Positions 1-8,400 of a stretch of 64,000 bases of DNA are shown one piece after another. The notes below the pieces were generated by a model, which was given only the letters and a program-made list of their open reading frames with translations, had not been told where the DNA came from and ran no database searches. Made by a program: the position numbers and the translations under genes. The DNA is taken from positions 682,001 to 746,000 of the forward strand of contig NZ_JAIOTY010000001.1 of the NCBI RefSeq assembly GCF_019931275.1. Direction: 5' to 3'. Positions within the stretch are counted from its first letter, which is position 1. Each line of letters opens with the position of its first letter. Source of the stretch: Nitratidesulfovibrio sp. SRB-5 (GTDB taxonomy: Bacteria > Desulfobacterota > Desulfovibrionia > Desulfovibrionales > Desulfovibrionaceae).

Positions 1-599
1 ACTGGGTGGTGTTCACCTCGGTCAACGGCGTGAAGCACTTCTGGAACCGCCTTGCCGCGTGCGGGCAGGATTCGCGCGCGCTGGCCGGGCGCAAGGTGGC
101 CGCCATCGGCCCCGCCACCGCCGACGTGCTGCGGACAAAGGGCATAGAACCGGACTTCATCCCCGAAAAGTACGTGGCCGAAGGCGTGGTGGAAGGCATG
201 CTGGCGCGCGGCATGGGCGGCAAGCGCGTGCTGCTGCCCCGCGCCCGCGAGGCGCGCGAGGTGCTGCCCGACGAACTGCGCAAGGCCGGGGCCGCGGTGG
301 ACGTGCTGCCGGTGTACGAAACCGTGCCCAGCACCGCCCGCAAGGACGACGTGCTGGCCCGAATGCAGGAAGGGCGCATCCATTGCGTCACCTTCGGTTC
401 GTCGTCCACGGTGGACAACTTCTTCTCGCTGGTGCCCGTGGACATGGTGAAGGCCCATCCCGAGGTGAAGCTGGCCTGCATCGGCCCCGTCACCCGCAAG
501 ACGCTGGAAGGCTACGGCCTGACCTGCCACATCCAGCCCGAGGATTTCACCATCCCCGCGCTGGTTGACGAACTGGTTGCGCGCCTGCCCGAACTGTAG
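1..599 (+). CDS. hemD: Uroporphyrinogen-III synthase domain, 5' truncated by the window edge
   Basis: The window opens inside this gene, so only the C-terminal part of about 198 residues is present. It has the HemD fold, which closes hydroxymethylbilane into uroporphyrinogen III, the precursor of siroheme, cobalamin and haem. The first visible residues (WVVFTSVNGV) form the usual strand and loop at the active-site cleft. GSSSTVDNFF and CIGPVTRKTLEGYG are the matching second-half signatures. In Desulfovibrio this domain is normally fused behind a uroporphyrinogen-III C-methyltransferase (CobA); whether that holds here cannot be seen. No other gene follows closely, the next starting 269 bases downstream. 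Confidence 0.88.
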   Translation, partial: WVVFTSVNGVKHFWNRLAACGQDSRALAGRKVAAIGPATADVLRTKGIEPDFIPEKYVAEGVVEGMLARGMGGKRVLLPRAREAREVLPDELRKAGAAVDVLPVYETVPSTARKDDVLARMQEGRIHCVTFGSSSTVDNFFSLVPVDMVKAHPEVKLACIGPVTRKTLEGYGLTCHIQPEDFTIPALVDELVARLPEL

Positions 600-785
600 A
601 CGACGTCCGGCGCGGGTGGCGTCCCCTGCGGATGCCGCCCGGTGCCGGATTTGATCGCATGCCGGTCCTGCGCCGATCTTCCTGATGTTGGTTCAGCCCG
701 GGTTTTCTGATGGTTCCGGTGCAGGACCGTGCGCCAGTGCGACGGTATTTGACAGGTGAAACGTCCCGTGTTGTGAGGAATGCGT

Positions 786-831
786 GACCGGAGTGATCCG
801 GTCCGCAATCCCGCCCGGCCCCGTGCCGGGC
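786..831 (+). promoter_or_regulatory. Two consecutive hairpins in the leader of the MOSC gene
   Basis: GACCGGA at 786-792 pairs with TCCGGTC at 797-803 around a GTGA loop. GCCCGGC at 813-819 pairs with GCCGGGC at 825-831 around CCCGT. Both stems are perfect and lie 37 bases or more before the start codon at 869. No T-run follows, so this is not a plain terminator. It may be a structured 5' leader. I could not match it to a known riboswitch consensus. Confidence 0.35.
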
Positions 832-868
832 GCGGCATCCTTACGGACATTCAAGGGAGGGACACCTC

Positions 869-1303
869 ATGGGCATCGTGCGAGCCGTCTGTATCAGCGA
901 GCGGAAAGGCGAGCGCAAGCGGGTGGTGGACGCCATCACCCTGCGCGAGGACTATGGCGTGGAAGAAGACGTCCACGCGGGCAGCGGCAGGCAGGTCAGC
1001 CTGCTGGCCGTGGAAAGCGTGGACATCATGCGCCCGCGCATGCCGGAACTGGCGGCGGGCGACTTTGCGGAAAACATCCTGGTGGAAGGGCTGCCCCTGA
1101 CCCGCTGCAAGGTGGGCGACCGGCTCACCGCCGGGCCGGACATCCTTCTGGAAATCACCCAGATCGGCAAGACCTGCCATTCCAAGTGCAACATCCACAA
1201 GACCGTGGGCTTCTGCATCATGCCCACCGAAGGGGTGTTCGCAAAAGTGCTGCGCGGCGGCGTGCTGCGCGCCGGGGATGCCGTTGCCATGACGGAAGGG
1301 TAG
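869..1303 (+). CDS. MOSC domain protein
   Basis: A 144-residue stand-alone MOSC domain, the fold found at the C-terminus of molybdenum-cofactor sulfurases and thought to carry sulfur or bind molybdopterin. Typical segments are GRQVSLLAVES near residues 45-55, the FAENILVEG strand (about 69-77) and the conserved cysteine in QIGKTCHSKC (about 103-112). The start is well supported by AAGGGAGGG about ten bases upstream. Stand-alone MOSC proteins are common in sulfate reducers and are usually annotated only by domain. A role in molybdenum or tungsten cofactor maturation is an inference. Confidence 0.85.
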   Translation: MGIVRAVCISERKGERKRVVDAITLREDYGVEEDVHAGSGRQVSLLAVESVDIMRPRMPELAAGDFAENILVEGLPLTRCKVGDRLTAGPDILLEITQIGKTCHSKCNIHKTVGFCIMPTEGVFAKVLRGGVLRAGDAVAMTEG

Positions 1304-1373
1304 CTGCCCGTGCGGGCGTGCCCCTCCGCCCGCGCCCCGATAACCCTCGATCCCTCCGTGTTCAGGGAGTCTC

Positions 1374-2057
1374 ATGACGCTGCAACTGGCCGTGCTGGCC
1401 TCCGGCAACGGGTCGAACCTGCAAGCCATTCTCGACCGCATCGCCAGCGGCGCGCTGGATGCCCGGGTGTGCCTTGTGCTGTGCAACAAGCCAGAGGCCC
1501 GCGCGCTGGAGCGCGCCCGCGCGGCGGGTGTTGCCCACGTGGCCCTTTCTCCGGCGGATTATCCGGACCGGGAAGCCTTTGATGCGGCCATGGTGGCGGC
1601 CATCCGCGCCCATGGGGCGGATGCCGTGGCGCTGGCCGGGTACATGCGGCTGCTCACGCCGGGGTTTCTGGCGGCGTTCGCGGGGCGGGTGGTGAACATT
1701 CACCCCGCGCTGCTGCCCAGCTTTCCGGGTTTGCGCGGCGCGGCGGATGCGCAGGCGTACGGGGTGACGCTGGCCGGGTGCACGGTGCATTTCGTGGACG
1801 AGCAGATGGACCATGGTTCGGTCATCGTGCAGGCTGCGGTGCCGGTGCATCCGGGCGAGCCGCTGGATGATCTGAAGGCGCGGATTCACGCCATGGAGCA
1901 TCGCGTCTACCCGCAAGCCTTGCAGTGGCTGGCCGAGGGTCGGTTGCGCGTGGAGGGCCGGGTGGTGCGGGTGCTGTCGAGGTCCGACGGCAAGGCGGCG
2001 CCGGGCATTCCCGATGGGCCGTGGCTGGTTTGGCCGCCGCTGGAACAGGGATTCTAG
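1374..2057 (+). CDS. purN: Phosphoribosylglycinamide formyltransferase (PurN)
   Basis: Transfers a formyl group from 10-formyltetrahydrofolate to GAR, the third step of purine synthesis. The 227 residues match the usual family length. The N-terminal VLASGNGSNLQAIL loop binds the substrate phosphate. The catalytic Asn and His lie in NIHPALLPSFPG (N108, H110), and the catalytic Asp lies in the GCTVHFVDEQMDHGS segment. CAGGGAG lies six bases before the ATG. The gene stands 70 bases behind the MOSC gene. A long inverted repeat follows it (2106-2224). Confidence 0.95.
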   Translation: MTLQLAVLASGNGSNLQAILDRIASGALDARVCLVLCNKPEARALERARAAGVAHVALSPADYPDREAFDAAMVAAIRAHGADAVALAGYMRLLTPGFLAAFAGRVVNIHPALLPSFPGLRGAADAQAYGVTLAGCTVHFVDEQMDHGSVIVQAAVPVHPGEPLDDLKARIHAMEHRVYPQALQWLAEGRLRVEGRVVRVLSRSDGKAAPGIPDGPWLVWPPLEQGF

Positions 2058-2105
2058 ACGGGCCTGATGTCGCTTTGCTCGCGGTAGCGCGCACACGCTG
2101 CCAGC

Positions 2106-2224
2106 GGAATCCGTCTTTTTGGGCCGGGCGGCGTTGGCGCGCGATTTTCCCTGCTCACGTACGCCAGTACGTTCCGCGTGAAAATCACGCGCCGCCTTGC
2201 CCGGCCACAAAAATTCGTAATTCC
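2106..2224. repeat. Long imperfect inverted repeat centred on GTAC-gcca-GTAC (copy 1)
   Basis: The gap between purN and the LysE-type gene is filled mainly by one imperfect palindrome of about 119 bp. GGAAT (2106-2110) pairs with ATTCC (2220-2224), GGCCGGGC near 2122 pairs with GCCCGGCC near 2200, and GATTTTC in the left arm mirrors GAAAATC in the right. The centre reads CACGTACGCCAGTACG. A second element with the same centre and flanks lies at 59827-59972. It could be an extragenic palindromic element or a bulky transcription end. It does not look coding. Confidence 0.7.
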
Positions 2225-2398
2225 TTGCATCGTGTCCGCACCAGCCATCCGCGCCGAAAAGACCGGCGCGGAGTATAAGGAAGAAAGGCACCTTCGATGC
2301 TGGGCGTTGCACTAGGTAGACGTATGCCTTTTGGCCCAGAACGGTTTCGTGTTTCTCCCGACCCGCGTCTACTTCCCTAACCCCCTCCCTTCCCCGTC

Positions 2399-3010
2399 AT
2401 GCTGTACAATCTCGTTGCCCTGTTCGGCCTGTGCATGGTGGGCCGCATGAGTCCCGGCCCGGACATGATGCTGCTGGTGCGCCACGGCGCGGGCGGTCCC
2501 ACGCGCGCGGCCTATGCCTGCGTGCTGGGCATTTGTCTGGGGCTTACCTTTCACGTCACCTGGGCGGTGCTGGGCACCGGCCTGTTGCAGGGCAGCCCCC
2601 GCGCGTTTCAGGCTGTGCAGTTGGCCGGTGCGGGCTATCTGGCCTGGGTGGGGTGGAAGGCCCTGCGGGCGCGGGCCGACGAAGGGGGCGAGGGAGCAGC
2701 GCCGCCCACCCTGCGCGAGGGCTTTCGCGACGGGCTGTTCTGCAACCTGCTGAACCCCAAGGTGACGCTGTTCATCCTTTCGGTGTTCACGCAGTTCGTG
2801 GCCCCCGGCACGCCCACGGGCGAGCGGGTGGCCTACGGCGCGGTCATCGTGCTGGAGGCGCTGGTGGGCTGGACCATCTTCGTGCGCTTTCTGGACACCG
2901 CGCCCATGCGCCGCTTCTACGAGCGGCACGGCCTGCATCTGGTGCGGCTTACCGGCGCGCTGCTGCTGTTGCTGGCGGGGTGGAGCGTGGTGTCCTTCCT
3001 GCGCGGGTAG
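2399..3010 (+). CDS. LysE/RhtB family exporter
   Basis: A 203-residue inner-membrane protein of the LysE/RhtB superfamily, which exports amino acids or their analogues. The diagnostic SPGPDM motif is at residues 18-23. Hydrophobic segments follow at about 37-60, 65-84, 120-140, 147-165 and near the C-terminus (180-200). LLNPKVTLFIL is the conserved helix breaker of the family. No strong ribosome-binding site precedes the ATG, but the N-terminus fits the family exactly. The substrate cannot be told from sequence. Confidence 0.87.
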   Translation: MLYNLVALFGLCMVGRMSPGPDMMLLVRHGAGGPTRAAYACVLGICLGLTFHVTWAVLGTGLLQGSPRAFQAVQLAGAGYLAWVGWKALRARADEGGEGAAPPTLREGFRDGLFCNLLNPKVTLFILSVFTQFVAPGTPTGERVAYGAVIVLEALVGWTIFVRFLDTAPMRRFYERHGLHLVRLTGALLLLLAGWSVVSFLRG

Positions 3011-3225
3011 GCCGGGTCATCCGGAGGCGCGTTCAGGGGCGCGTGCAGGGGCGCATGCAGGGCCGCGTTGCCCGTCCGTCCGTGAACATGGGGCAGGCCG
3101 CCGCAAGTTTCTGTCAGCCGGGGCCAGCACGGTTCCGATCACGCTTTCGGGCACAGGCGGACGCGGGCCACGCATCGGGCCCAATCATGCCGCGCATTCG
3201 AACGAATCATGCCGGGCGCGGGTCG

Positions 3226-5751
3226 CTACACCGGGCAGCCGGGATGATCGCGCGGCACTTCGGGCGCTTGGTCGCTGCCGGGCAGCGGCAGACGCAGGGT
3301 GAAGGTGGTGCCCCGGCCCGGCTCCGAGGCCACGTCAAAGGTGCCCCCGTGGTTGCGGGTGACGATGAAGTAGGACACCGACAGCCCAAGCCCGGTGCCC
3401 ACGCCCACCTCCTTGGTGGTGAAGAACGGTTCGAACACCCGCCGCCGCACGTCTTCCGGCATGCCTGTGCCGTTGTCCTGCACGTCGATGCGCATCCACA
3501 CCCCTTCGCGCCGCGTGCGCAGCACGATGCGCGGCTCGTCCCATCCGGTTTCGCCGGACGGGGCCGACGGCGCATAGGCTGCCGCGCCTTCCGCCCCCTC
3601 GCCTGCCGGGCGTGCCCCGTCTGGCGGCCTGCCCTCTGGCCGCCTGCTTTCCGGCCGCATGTGTTCCGGCCGCATGTGTTCCGGCCGTGCCGCGATGGCC
3701 TGGGCCGCGTTGCGCAGCAGGTTCAGCACGACCTGGGTTATCTCCTGCTCGGAACAGACCAGTGGCGGCAGTTCCGTCTCGTACTCGCGCACGATGGCGA
3801 TGTTGCGGAAATCGTAGCGTTTCTTCAGGTCATAGTCGTTGGCGGCAATGTCCAGGGTGCGGTCCAGCAGGGCATGCAGGTCCACCGTGGTGCGACGCGC
3901 GCCGCTGTTGCGGCTGAATTCCAGCATGTTGGTGATGATGTTGGCGGCGCGGCAGCCCGCCTCGCGGATGCTGTCCAGAAATTCCAGCACCCGCCGCTCC
4001 GCGAGGTAGGCGCGGATTACCGGCAGCGAGCAGCCCAGGCGTTCCGCCGCCTGTTCGTTGGCGGGCAGGCCGTCGGCCAGCCGCCGCTGGATGTTCTGCG
4101 CCCCTTGCAGGATGGCCCCCAGGGGGTTGTTGATCTCGTGGGCCATGCCCGCCGCCAGCCCGCCCACGGACAGCATCTTTTCCGACTGCACCAGCACCTC
4201 TTCCATGCGCACCCGGTCGGTCACGTCGTCGATGCGCAGCACGCCCCCGTCCCCTTCCGGTGCGCCGGTCATGCCGCTGCCCATGGGGTACAGAGAAACG
4301 TCCTCGTAGCGGTAGTGGCCGCCGTTCAGGGTGACCAGCCGTTCGCGGTCCACCGGGGTGCGGCGGGCCATGGCTGCCGTCAGCCGCGCGGCGGTGTCGG
4401 CATGATCGGGCAGCAGTTCGGACAGGGGGGTGCCCGCCGGGGTCAGGGCATGCCCGGTACGGCGCAGGGCCGCCGGGTTCATGCGCACCACCCGGCCATG
4501 CCCGTCCAGGGCGATGATGGCCGAGGGCATGGCGTCCATCATCTGCTGCACGTAGGCGCGGGTGCGGCGCAACGCGGCCTCGCGCTGGCGCACCGTGGCC
4601 GCCATGTCGCGGAATTCGCGGTCCATGTCGGCCAGTTCGGCCAGCTGCTCCCCGCCGGAGGGCGGCAGGTCGTAGCTGCCGCCGGAAACCAGCCGGATGG
4701 ACTGGCAGAATCCGGCCAGTGGCCGGGCGATGGTCCACTCCAGTTCGGCCAGCAGCGATACGGCGAACACGGTCAGCAGCACCGTGAGCAGCAGCAGGAA
4801 GATGACCATCTCGCCAGCCACCTCGGACAGCACGGCCCCCTGGCGCTTCAGGGTGATGATGGTCCAGTCGGGCCCGGTCACCATGGCGGTGCAGGCAAAC
4901 CAGGTTTCATCGTCGTAGCGCACGCGCTGCACGGTGGGTTCGACGTTGCGCGCCACCGCGCCAGCGGGCCTGAAGAAGGGCAGGTGCCCGATGTTTTCCT
5001 GGCGCTGCACACGGGTCAGGTCGGGGTGGGCGATGAGGTTGCCGTAGCCGTCGGCCAGCAGCACTGCGTTGTCGTCGCCCGGCAGCAGTTCCAGCACGTG
5101 CTCTTGCAGCGTGTTCAGCCGCAGCGCGCCCACCAGTTGCCAGCCCCCTTCGATGGCCTCGCTGACGTACACCACCACCTCGCCGGTGTCCGGCAGGGGC
5201 GCGGGGCTGCCCAGCCGGTAGCCCCGTCCGTCCATACCGTTGCCCTGCGGGCCGCGCAGTACGGGAAAGTCCACCATTATCGGGCCGTCCGGCAGCGAAA
5301 ACACCACCCGTTGCGCTTCGTCCAGCAGCATGATGCGCGCGAAGTGCTGGCGCAGCGAGCGTCGGCGGCCCAGTTCCTCGGCCACGCGGGCTGGCGAGGG
5401 CGAGGCGGGCAGGGCCGATGCCAGCCGGGCCAGCGACAGGGCGGCGTTATCCACGTGCTCTTCAAGGTAGCGGGCCAGGGTGGTCGTCAGCAACGCGCTT
5501 TGCCGTTCGAAGTCGGCCTTGCGTCCAAGGTAGGTGAAGGTGCCCGCGAAGGCCAGGATGCACAGTCCCAGCAGCACCAGCCAGACCAGCAGCCGGGTAT
5601 GCAGCAGAAGGCGCAGCGAGCGCGGGGCGCGTCTGGTGGCGCGACCGGAGGCGGGCGCCTGTTCGGGGTGTCCCGTATGGCCTGCATGGCCGGGCGGTTT
5701 CGGGGCGTCGGCGCGGGGCTGGCCGCAGGGAGTGGTGGTGGGTGGGTTCAT
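3226..5751 (-). CDS. Membrane sensor histidine kinase with periplasmic and PAS domains
   Basis: An 841-residue kinase. A cytosolic tail rich in Pro and Gly precedes a first membrane helix at about 50-72. A periplasmic sensor region of roughly 230 residues follows (Cache-like in length, not proven), then a second helix near 305-330, a HAMP-like segment and a PAS domain at about 385-500. The phosphorylated histidine is H538 in MAHEINNPLGAI. The ATPase domain carries NLLRNAAQA, DNGTGMP and GTGLGLS. A Pro/Arg/Glu-rich insertion splits the ATPase domain. Its ATG overlaps the stop of the upstream ligand-binding gene (ATGA), so the two are translationally coupled. No response regulator lies next to it. 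Confidence 0.9.
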   Translation of the reverse strand: MNPPTTTPCGQPRADAPKPPGHAGHTGHPEQAPASGRATRRAPRSLRLLLHTRLLVWLVLLGLCILAFAGTFTYLGRKADFERQSALLTTTLARYLEEHVDNAALSLARLASALPASPSPARVAEELGRRRSLRQHFARIMLLDEAQRVVFSLPDGPIMVDFPVLRGPQGNGMDGRGYRLGSPAPLPDTGEVVVYVSEAIEGGWQLVGALRLNTLQEHVLELLPGDDNAVLLADGYGNLIAHPDLTRVQRQENIGHLPFFRPAGAVARNVEPTVQRVRYDDETWFACTAMVTGPDWTIITLKRQGAVLSEVAGEMVIFLLLLTVLLTVFAVSLLAELEWTIARPLAGFCQSIRLVSGGSYDLPPSGGEQLAELADMDREFRDMAATVRQREAALRRTRAYVQQMMDAMPSAIIALDGHGRVVRMNPAALRRTGHALTPAGTPLSELLPDHADTAARLTAAMARRTPVDRERLVTLNGGHYRYEDVSLYPMGSGMTGAPEGDGGVLRIDDVTDRVRMEEVLVQSEKMLSVGGLAAGMAHEINNPLGAILQGAQNIQRRLADGLPANEQAAERLGCSLPVIRAYLAERRVLEFLDSIREAGCRAANIITNMLEFSRNSGARRTTVDLHALLDRTLDIAANDYDLKKRYDFRNIAIVREYETELPPLVCSEQEITQVVLNLLRNAAQAIAARPEHMRPEHMRPESRRPEGRPPDGARPAGEGAEGAAAYAPSAPSGETGWDEPRIVLRTRREGVWMRIDVQDNGTGMPEDVRRRVFEPFFTTKEVGVGTGLGLSVSYFIVTRNHGGTFDVASEPGRGTTFTLRLPLPGSDQAPEVPRDHPGCPV

Positions 5752-6989
5752 TGCAGTGTCGCGAATTCGCCGTCGCGGATGGTCAGGATGAACGAGCGGC
5801 GGTGCACGTCGCCGTACCGGTCAAGGCTGATGGGACCGAGAACGCCGGTAAGGTTGCGGACTTCCGGAAGGGTTTCGCGCAGCCTGGACGGGTCGCCTCC
5901 GGCACGGGCCAGTGCATCGCCCAGAACCATCACCGCTTCGTACCCGAAGGCCGCCGCAAAGTTGGGCATCCAGCCGAAGCGCGCCGTGTAGGCAGCCTGG
6001 AAGTTGCGGAAGGAGTCGTCGTCGAGGTCGGCGGCGTAGGCATGGGCAAAGACGATGCCCTCCACGTCGCTGCCGCCCGCCAGCAACAGTTCGCGGGTGT
6101 AGCCCCACGAGGAACTGAACAGCGCGGGAAAGAAACCGTCGCGGTGAAAGCCTTGCGCGGCCATGGCCACGTCGCGCGCCGGGCACACCAGCAGCACGCC
6201 GGAGGCGGCGGACTGCCGGGCGTGGCGGAGCGCCTGGGCGAACTCCTTCCGGTCGGCGGCGGCGTACGGCAGGTCGGCGGCCACGGTGCCGCCCAGTTCG
6301 CGGAACCGGGCCACGAAGGCCTCGGCGAAGGGGGTGGAGAAGGGGGCGTTGGCGGTCTCGCGCACAACGGCCATTTCGCGCAGGCCGGTGGAACGGGCGT
6401 ACACGGCCAGTGCCTCGGCCCAGGTGGTGTTGGCGGGAATGACGCGGAAGAAGCCGTCCTCCCTGCCTTCCAGCGCGGGAGCGCTGGTGGTGGGAGAGAT
6501 CAGCGGCACCCCGGCGGCTTCCCACAGGGGCAGGGCGGCCACGGTCTGGCCGCTGGTCATGTGCCCCACCCCTGCCTGCACCTTGCGGGCAAGCAGCCGG
6601 GAGACCGCCGCGCGGGCTTCCTCGGGGGTGTTGCCATCATGCTCGGCCACCAGTTCAAGGCGGCGTCCGGCCACGCCCCCGGCGGCGTTCAGGTGCTCGA
6701 CGGCCAGTTGCGCGCCGTTGCGCCCCTGCACGCCCAGGTCGGAGGTGAGGCCCTCAAGCTGGCCGACAAAGCCGATGCGCACGGTGGCGGGTTCGCGTGT
6801 CAGTGTCAGCGTAGCCGTCAGGAGCATGCCGATGACCGCCACGGCCACGGCGGCCAGGACAACACGACGCGAGAACCACGGCCCGCGACCCGCTTGGATG
6901 CCCCGGTTCGGGCCATTCTCGTGGGCCGAGATGTGCCCAGGAGTCGGGACACTCCCCTGGCCGGGGGCGGCGTGGTCTGGTTGCGCCAT
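5748..6989 (-). CDS. Membrane-anchored periplasmic ligand-binding protein (LivK-like)
   Basis: A 413-residue protein of the type-1 periplasmic binding fold used by branched-chain amino-acid transporters. A hydrophobic segment at about 42-60 acts as signal or anchor, and the ligand-binding part begins at VRIGFVGQLEG. The start is set by GAGAGG six bases before the ATG at 6989. The open frame runs further upstream, but that stretch is Pro/Arg/His-rich with no coding character. No ABC permease or ATPase lies nearby. Instead the gene is fused by an ATGA overlap to a histidine kinase. I infer that it senses a ligand for that kinase rather than feeding a transporter. Confidence 0.85.
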   Translation of the reverse strand: MAQPDHAAPGQGSVPTPGHISAHENGPNRGIQAGRGPWFSRRVVLAAVAVAVIGMLLTATLTLTREPATVRIGFVGQLEGLTSDLGVQGRNGAQLAVEHLNAAGGVAGRRLELVAEHDGNTPEEARAAVSRLLARKVQAGVGHMTSGQTVAALPLWEAAGVPLISPTTSAPALEGREDGFFRVIPANTTWAEALAVYARSTGLREMAVVRETANAPFSTPFAEAFVARFRELGGTVAADLPYAAADRKEFAQALRHARQSAASGVLLVCPARDVAMAAQGFHRDGFFPALFSSSWGYTRELLLAGGSDVEGIVFAHAYAADLDDDSFRNFQAAYTARFGWMPNFAAAFGYEAVMVLGDALARAGGDPSRLRETLPEVRNLTGVLGPISLDRYGDVHRRSFILTIRDGEFATLQ

Positions 6990-7333
6990 GTAACCTCTCG
7001 CTGTTGGGCGATGCGCCGGAATCCTATAGTGCGCAGTGGGGAAAGTCCATCGGGTGGGCGGCGGGGCTGCCGGTGGGACGCGCGACGGCATGGACGCGCG
7101 ACGACATGGACGCGCGAAGGCGTGGCGCAGGGCGTTGCCCGGTCCATGCAATGGATTGGGGAACGGGCTGGCTAACGGATCGGGGAATGGCCTGTGGGGC
7201 TGGGAGGCGGAAGACCCCGGCCCAGCCCTTCCGCCCTTCCTGTGGACGCGCCGGGCGGGCTCTGGCACCATGGGGTTGCACGGCCATCGTCGACGGCATG
7301 GTGCCGCAACCGGGCCGCGCAAGGGAGTTTCCC

Positions 7334-8008
7334 ATGTCCGCGCCCCATGACCCCACCGATGCGACGCACGTGCCAAACTCGCCTGACGCCGATCCCGGTG
7401 CGTTCCGGCTGGAACTGTCCGCCGACGAACGGGCGTGGCTGCTCGACCTGGCCCGCTGGGCCGTGCTGCACCGACTGGCGGAAGCAGGGACCATGCCGGA
7501 CGGGGACGAGGAAGCGACCGGCCCGGATGTCTCCGGGGTGCCCGCGCCGCCCCCCGGCGTGTTGCACCGTTCCCTGGGGGCCTTCGTCACCTTCAAGAAG
7601 GACGGCCACCTGCGCGGCTGCATCGGCTCCATGGTCGGCGACGGACCGTTGTATCTCACCGTGGCCCGCATGGCCCGCGCCGCGGCCTTCGAAGACCCGC
7701 GCTTTCCGCCGGTGACCGCTGCCGAGGCATCCGCGCTGGAACTGGACATTTCCGTGCTCGGCCCGCTTACCCGCTGCCCGGACCCGTCCCTCGTGCGGGT
7801 GGGGCGGCATGGGCTGCTGGTCCGGCAGGGCTATCGTTCCGGGGTGCTGCTGCCGCAGGTGCCGGTGGAATGGGGCTGGGACCGCGAGACCTTTCTGGCC
7901 CATACCTGCCGCAAGGCGGGGCTGCCGCCCGACACATGGCGTGATGCGTGGCAGGACGGGCGCACCGAACTGTACTGGTTCGAGGCCGAGGTGTTCGGCG
8001 ACCTGTAA
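7334..8008 (+). CDS. amrA: AMMECR1-domain protein (AmmeMemoRadiSam system protein A)
   Basis: A 224-residue AMMECR1 domain, recognised by the family signature LRGCIGSM and by the downstream AAFEDPRFPPVTAAE and LEXDISVLGPL-like strands. The start is fixed by AAGGGAG (7321-7327) six bases before the ATG; upstream codons in the same frame are low-complexity. In many bacteria this protein is encoded with a Memo protein and a radical SAM protein. Neither is next to it here. Its biochemical function is not established. Confidence 0.87.
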   Translation: MSAPHDPTDATHVPNSPDADPGAFRLELSADERAWLLDLARWAVLHRLAEAGTMPDGDEEATGPDVSGVPAPPPGVLHRSLGAFVTFKKDGHLRGCIGSMVGDGPLYLTVARMARAAAFEDPRFPPVTAAEASALELDISVLGPLTRCPDPSLVRVGRHGLLVRQGYRSGVLLPQVPVEWGWDRETFLAHTCRKAGLPPDTWRDAWQDGRTELYWFEAEVFGDL

Positions 8009-8400
8009 CCCCCGCCTGCCGCTGCGCATATCTCCCGGTCTTCACTCCTTGCCTGCCGTTCCCGGTTGGTGTCCTTTCACCGCGCCGGTCCGTTCCGCCG
8101 CCCGTTCCATTGGCCCGCTGCATCGGTCCGTTCCATCGGTTCGGGCGGCCCCCCCGTCCGCGCGCATGTCCGGTCACAACGGGTCTCGACTGGCCGCAAC
8201 TGGTCGCAACTGGTCGCAACTGGCCGCACGTGGTCGTGCCTGGGCGAAGTGCGTGCTCCCCTCGTTGACAGTGCTCGCGCGCGGAGGTAGGGCACGCCTT
8301 CCGGCATCTGCGCCGTGCGCGGGTTCCCGACCCGCTCCATGCCCCCTTCCCGTCCCCCATCCGGCGCGGCGTTTTCCGCGTGCGCCCGCAGGAGTATCGC
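8009..8400. repeat. Gap with a 10-bp tandem repeat (five units)
   Basis: No gene is visible between the AMMECR1 and MFS genes. At 8191-8240 a 10-bp unit close to TGGTCGCAAC is repeated five times, the last two units diverged. The rest is GC-rich sequence without a clear promoter or hairpin. Confidence 0.6.

Noticed and set aside
749-777. TTGACA at 749-754 as a promoter for the MOSC gene.
   Set aside because: No acceptable -10 element is found 16-18 bases downstream.
2431-5991. A plus-strand frame of 1186 codons across the LysE-type gene and the kinase.
   Set aside because: It is antisense to a kinase with all catalytic motifs and has His/Gly/Gln-rich text without any domain. Long false frames are expected in DNA this GC-rich.
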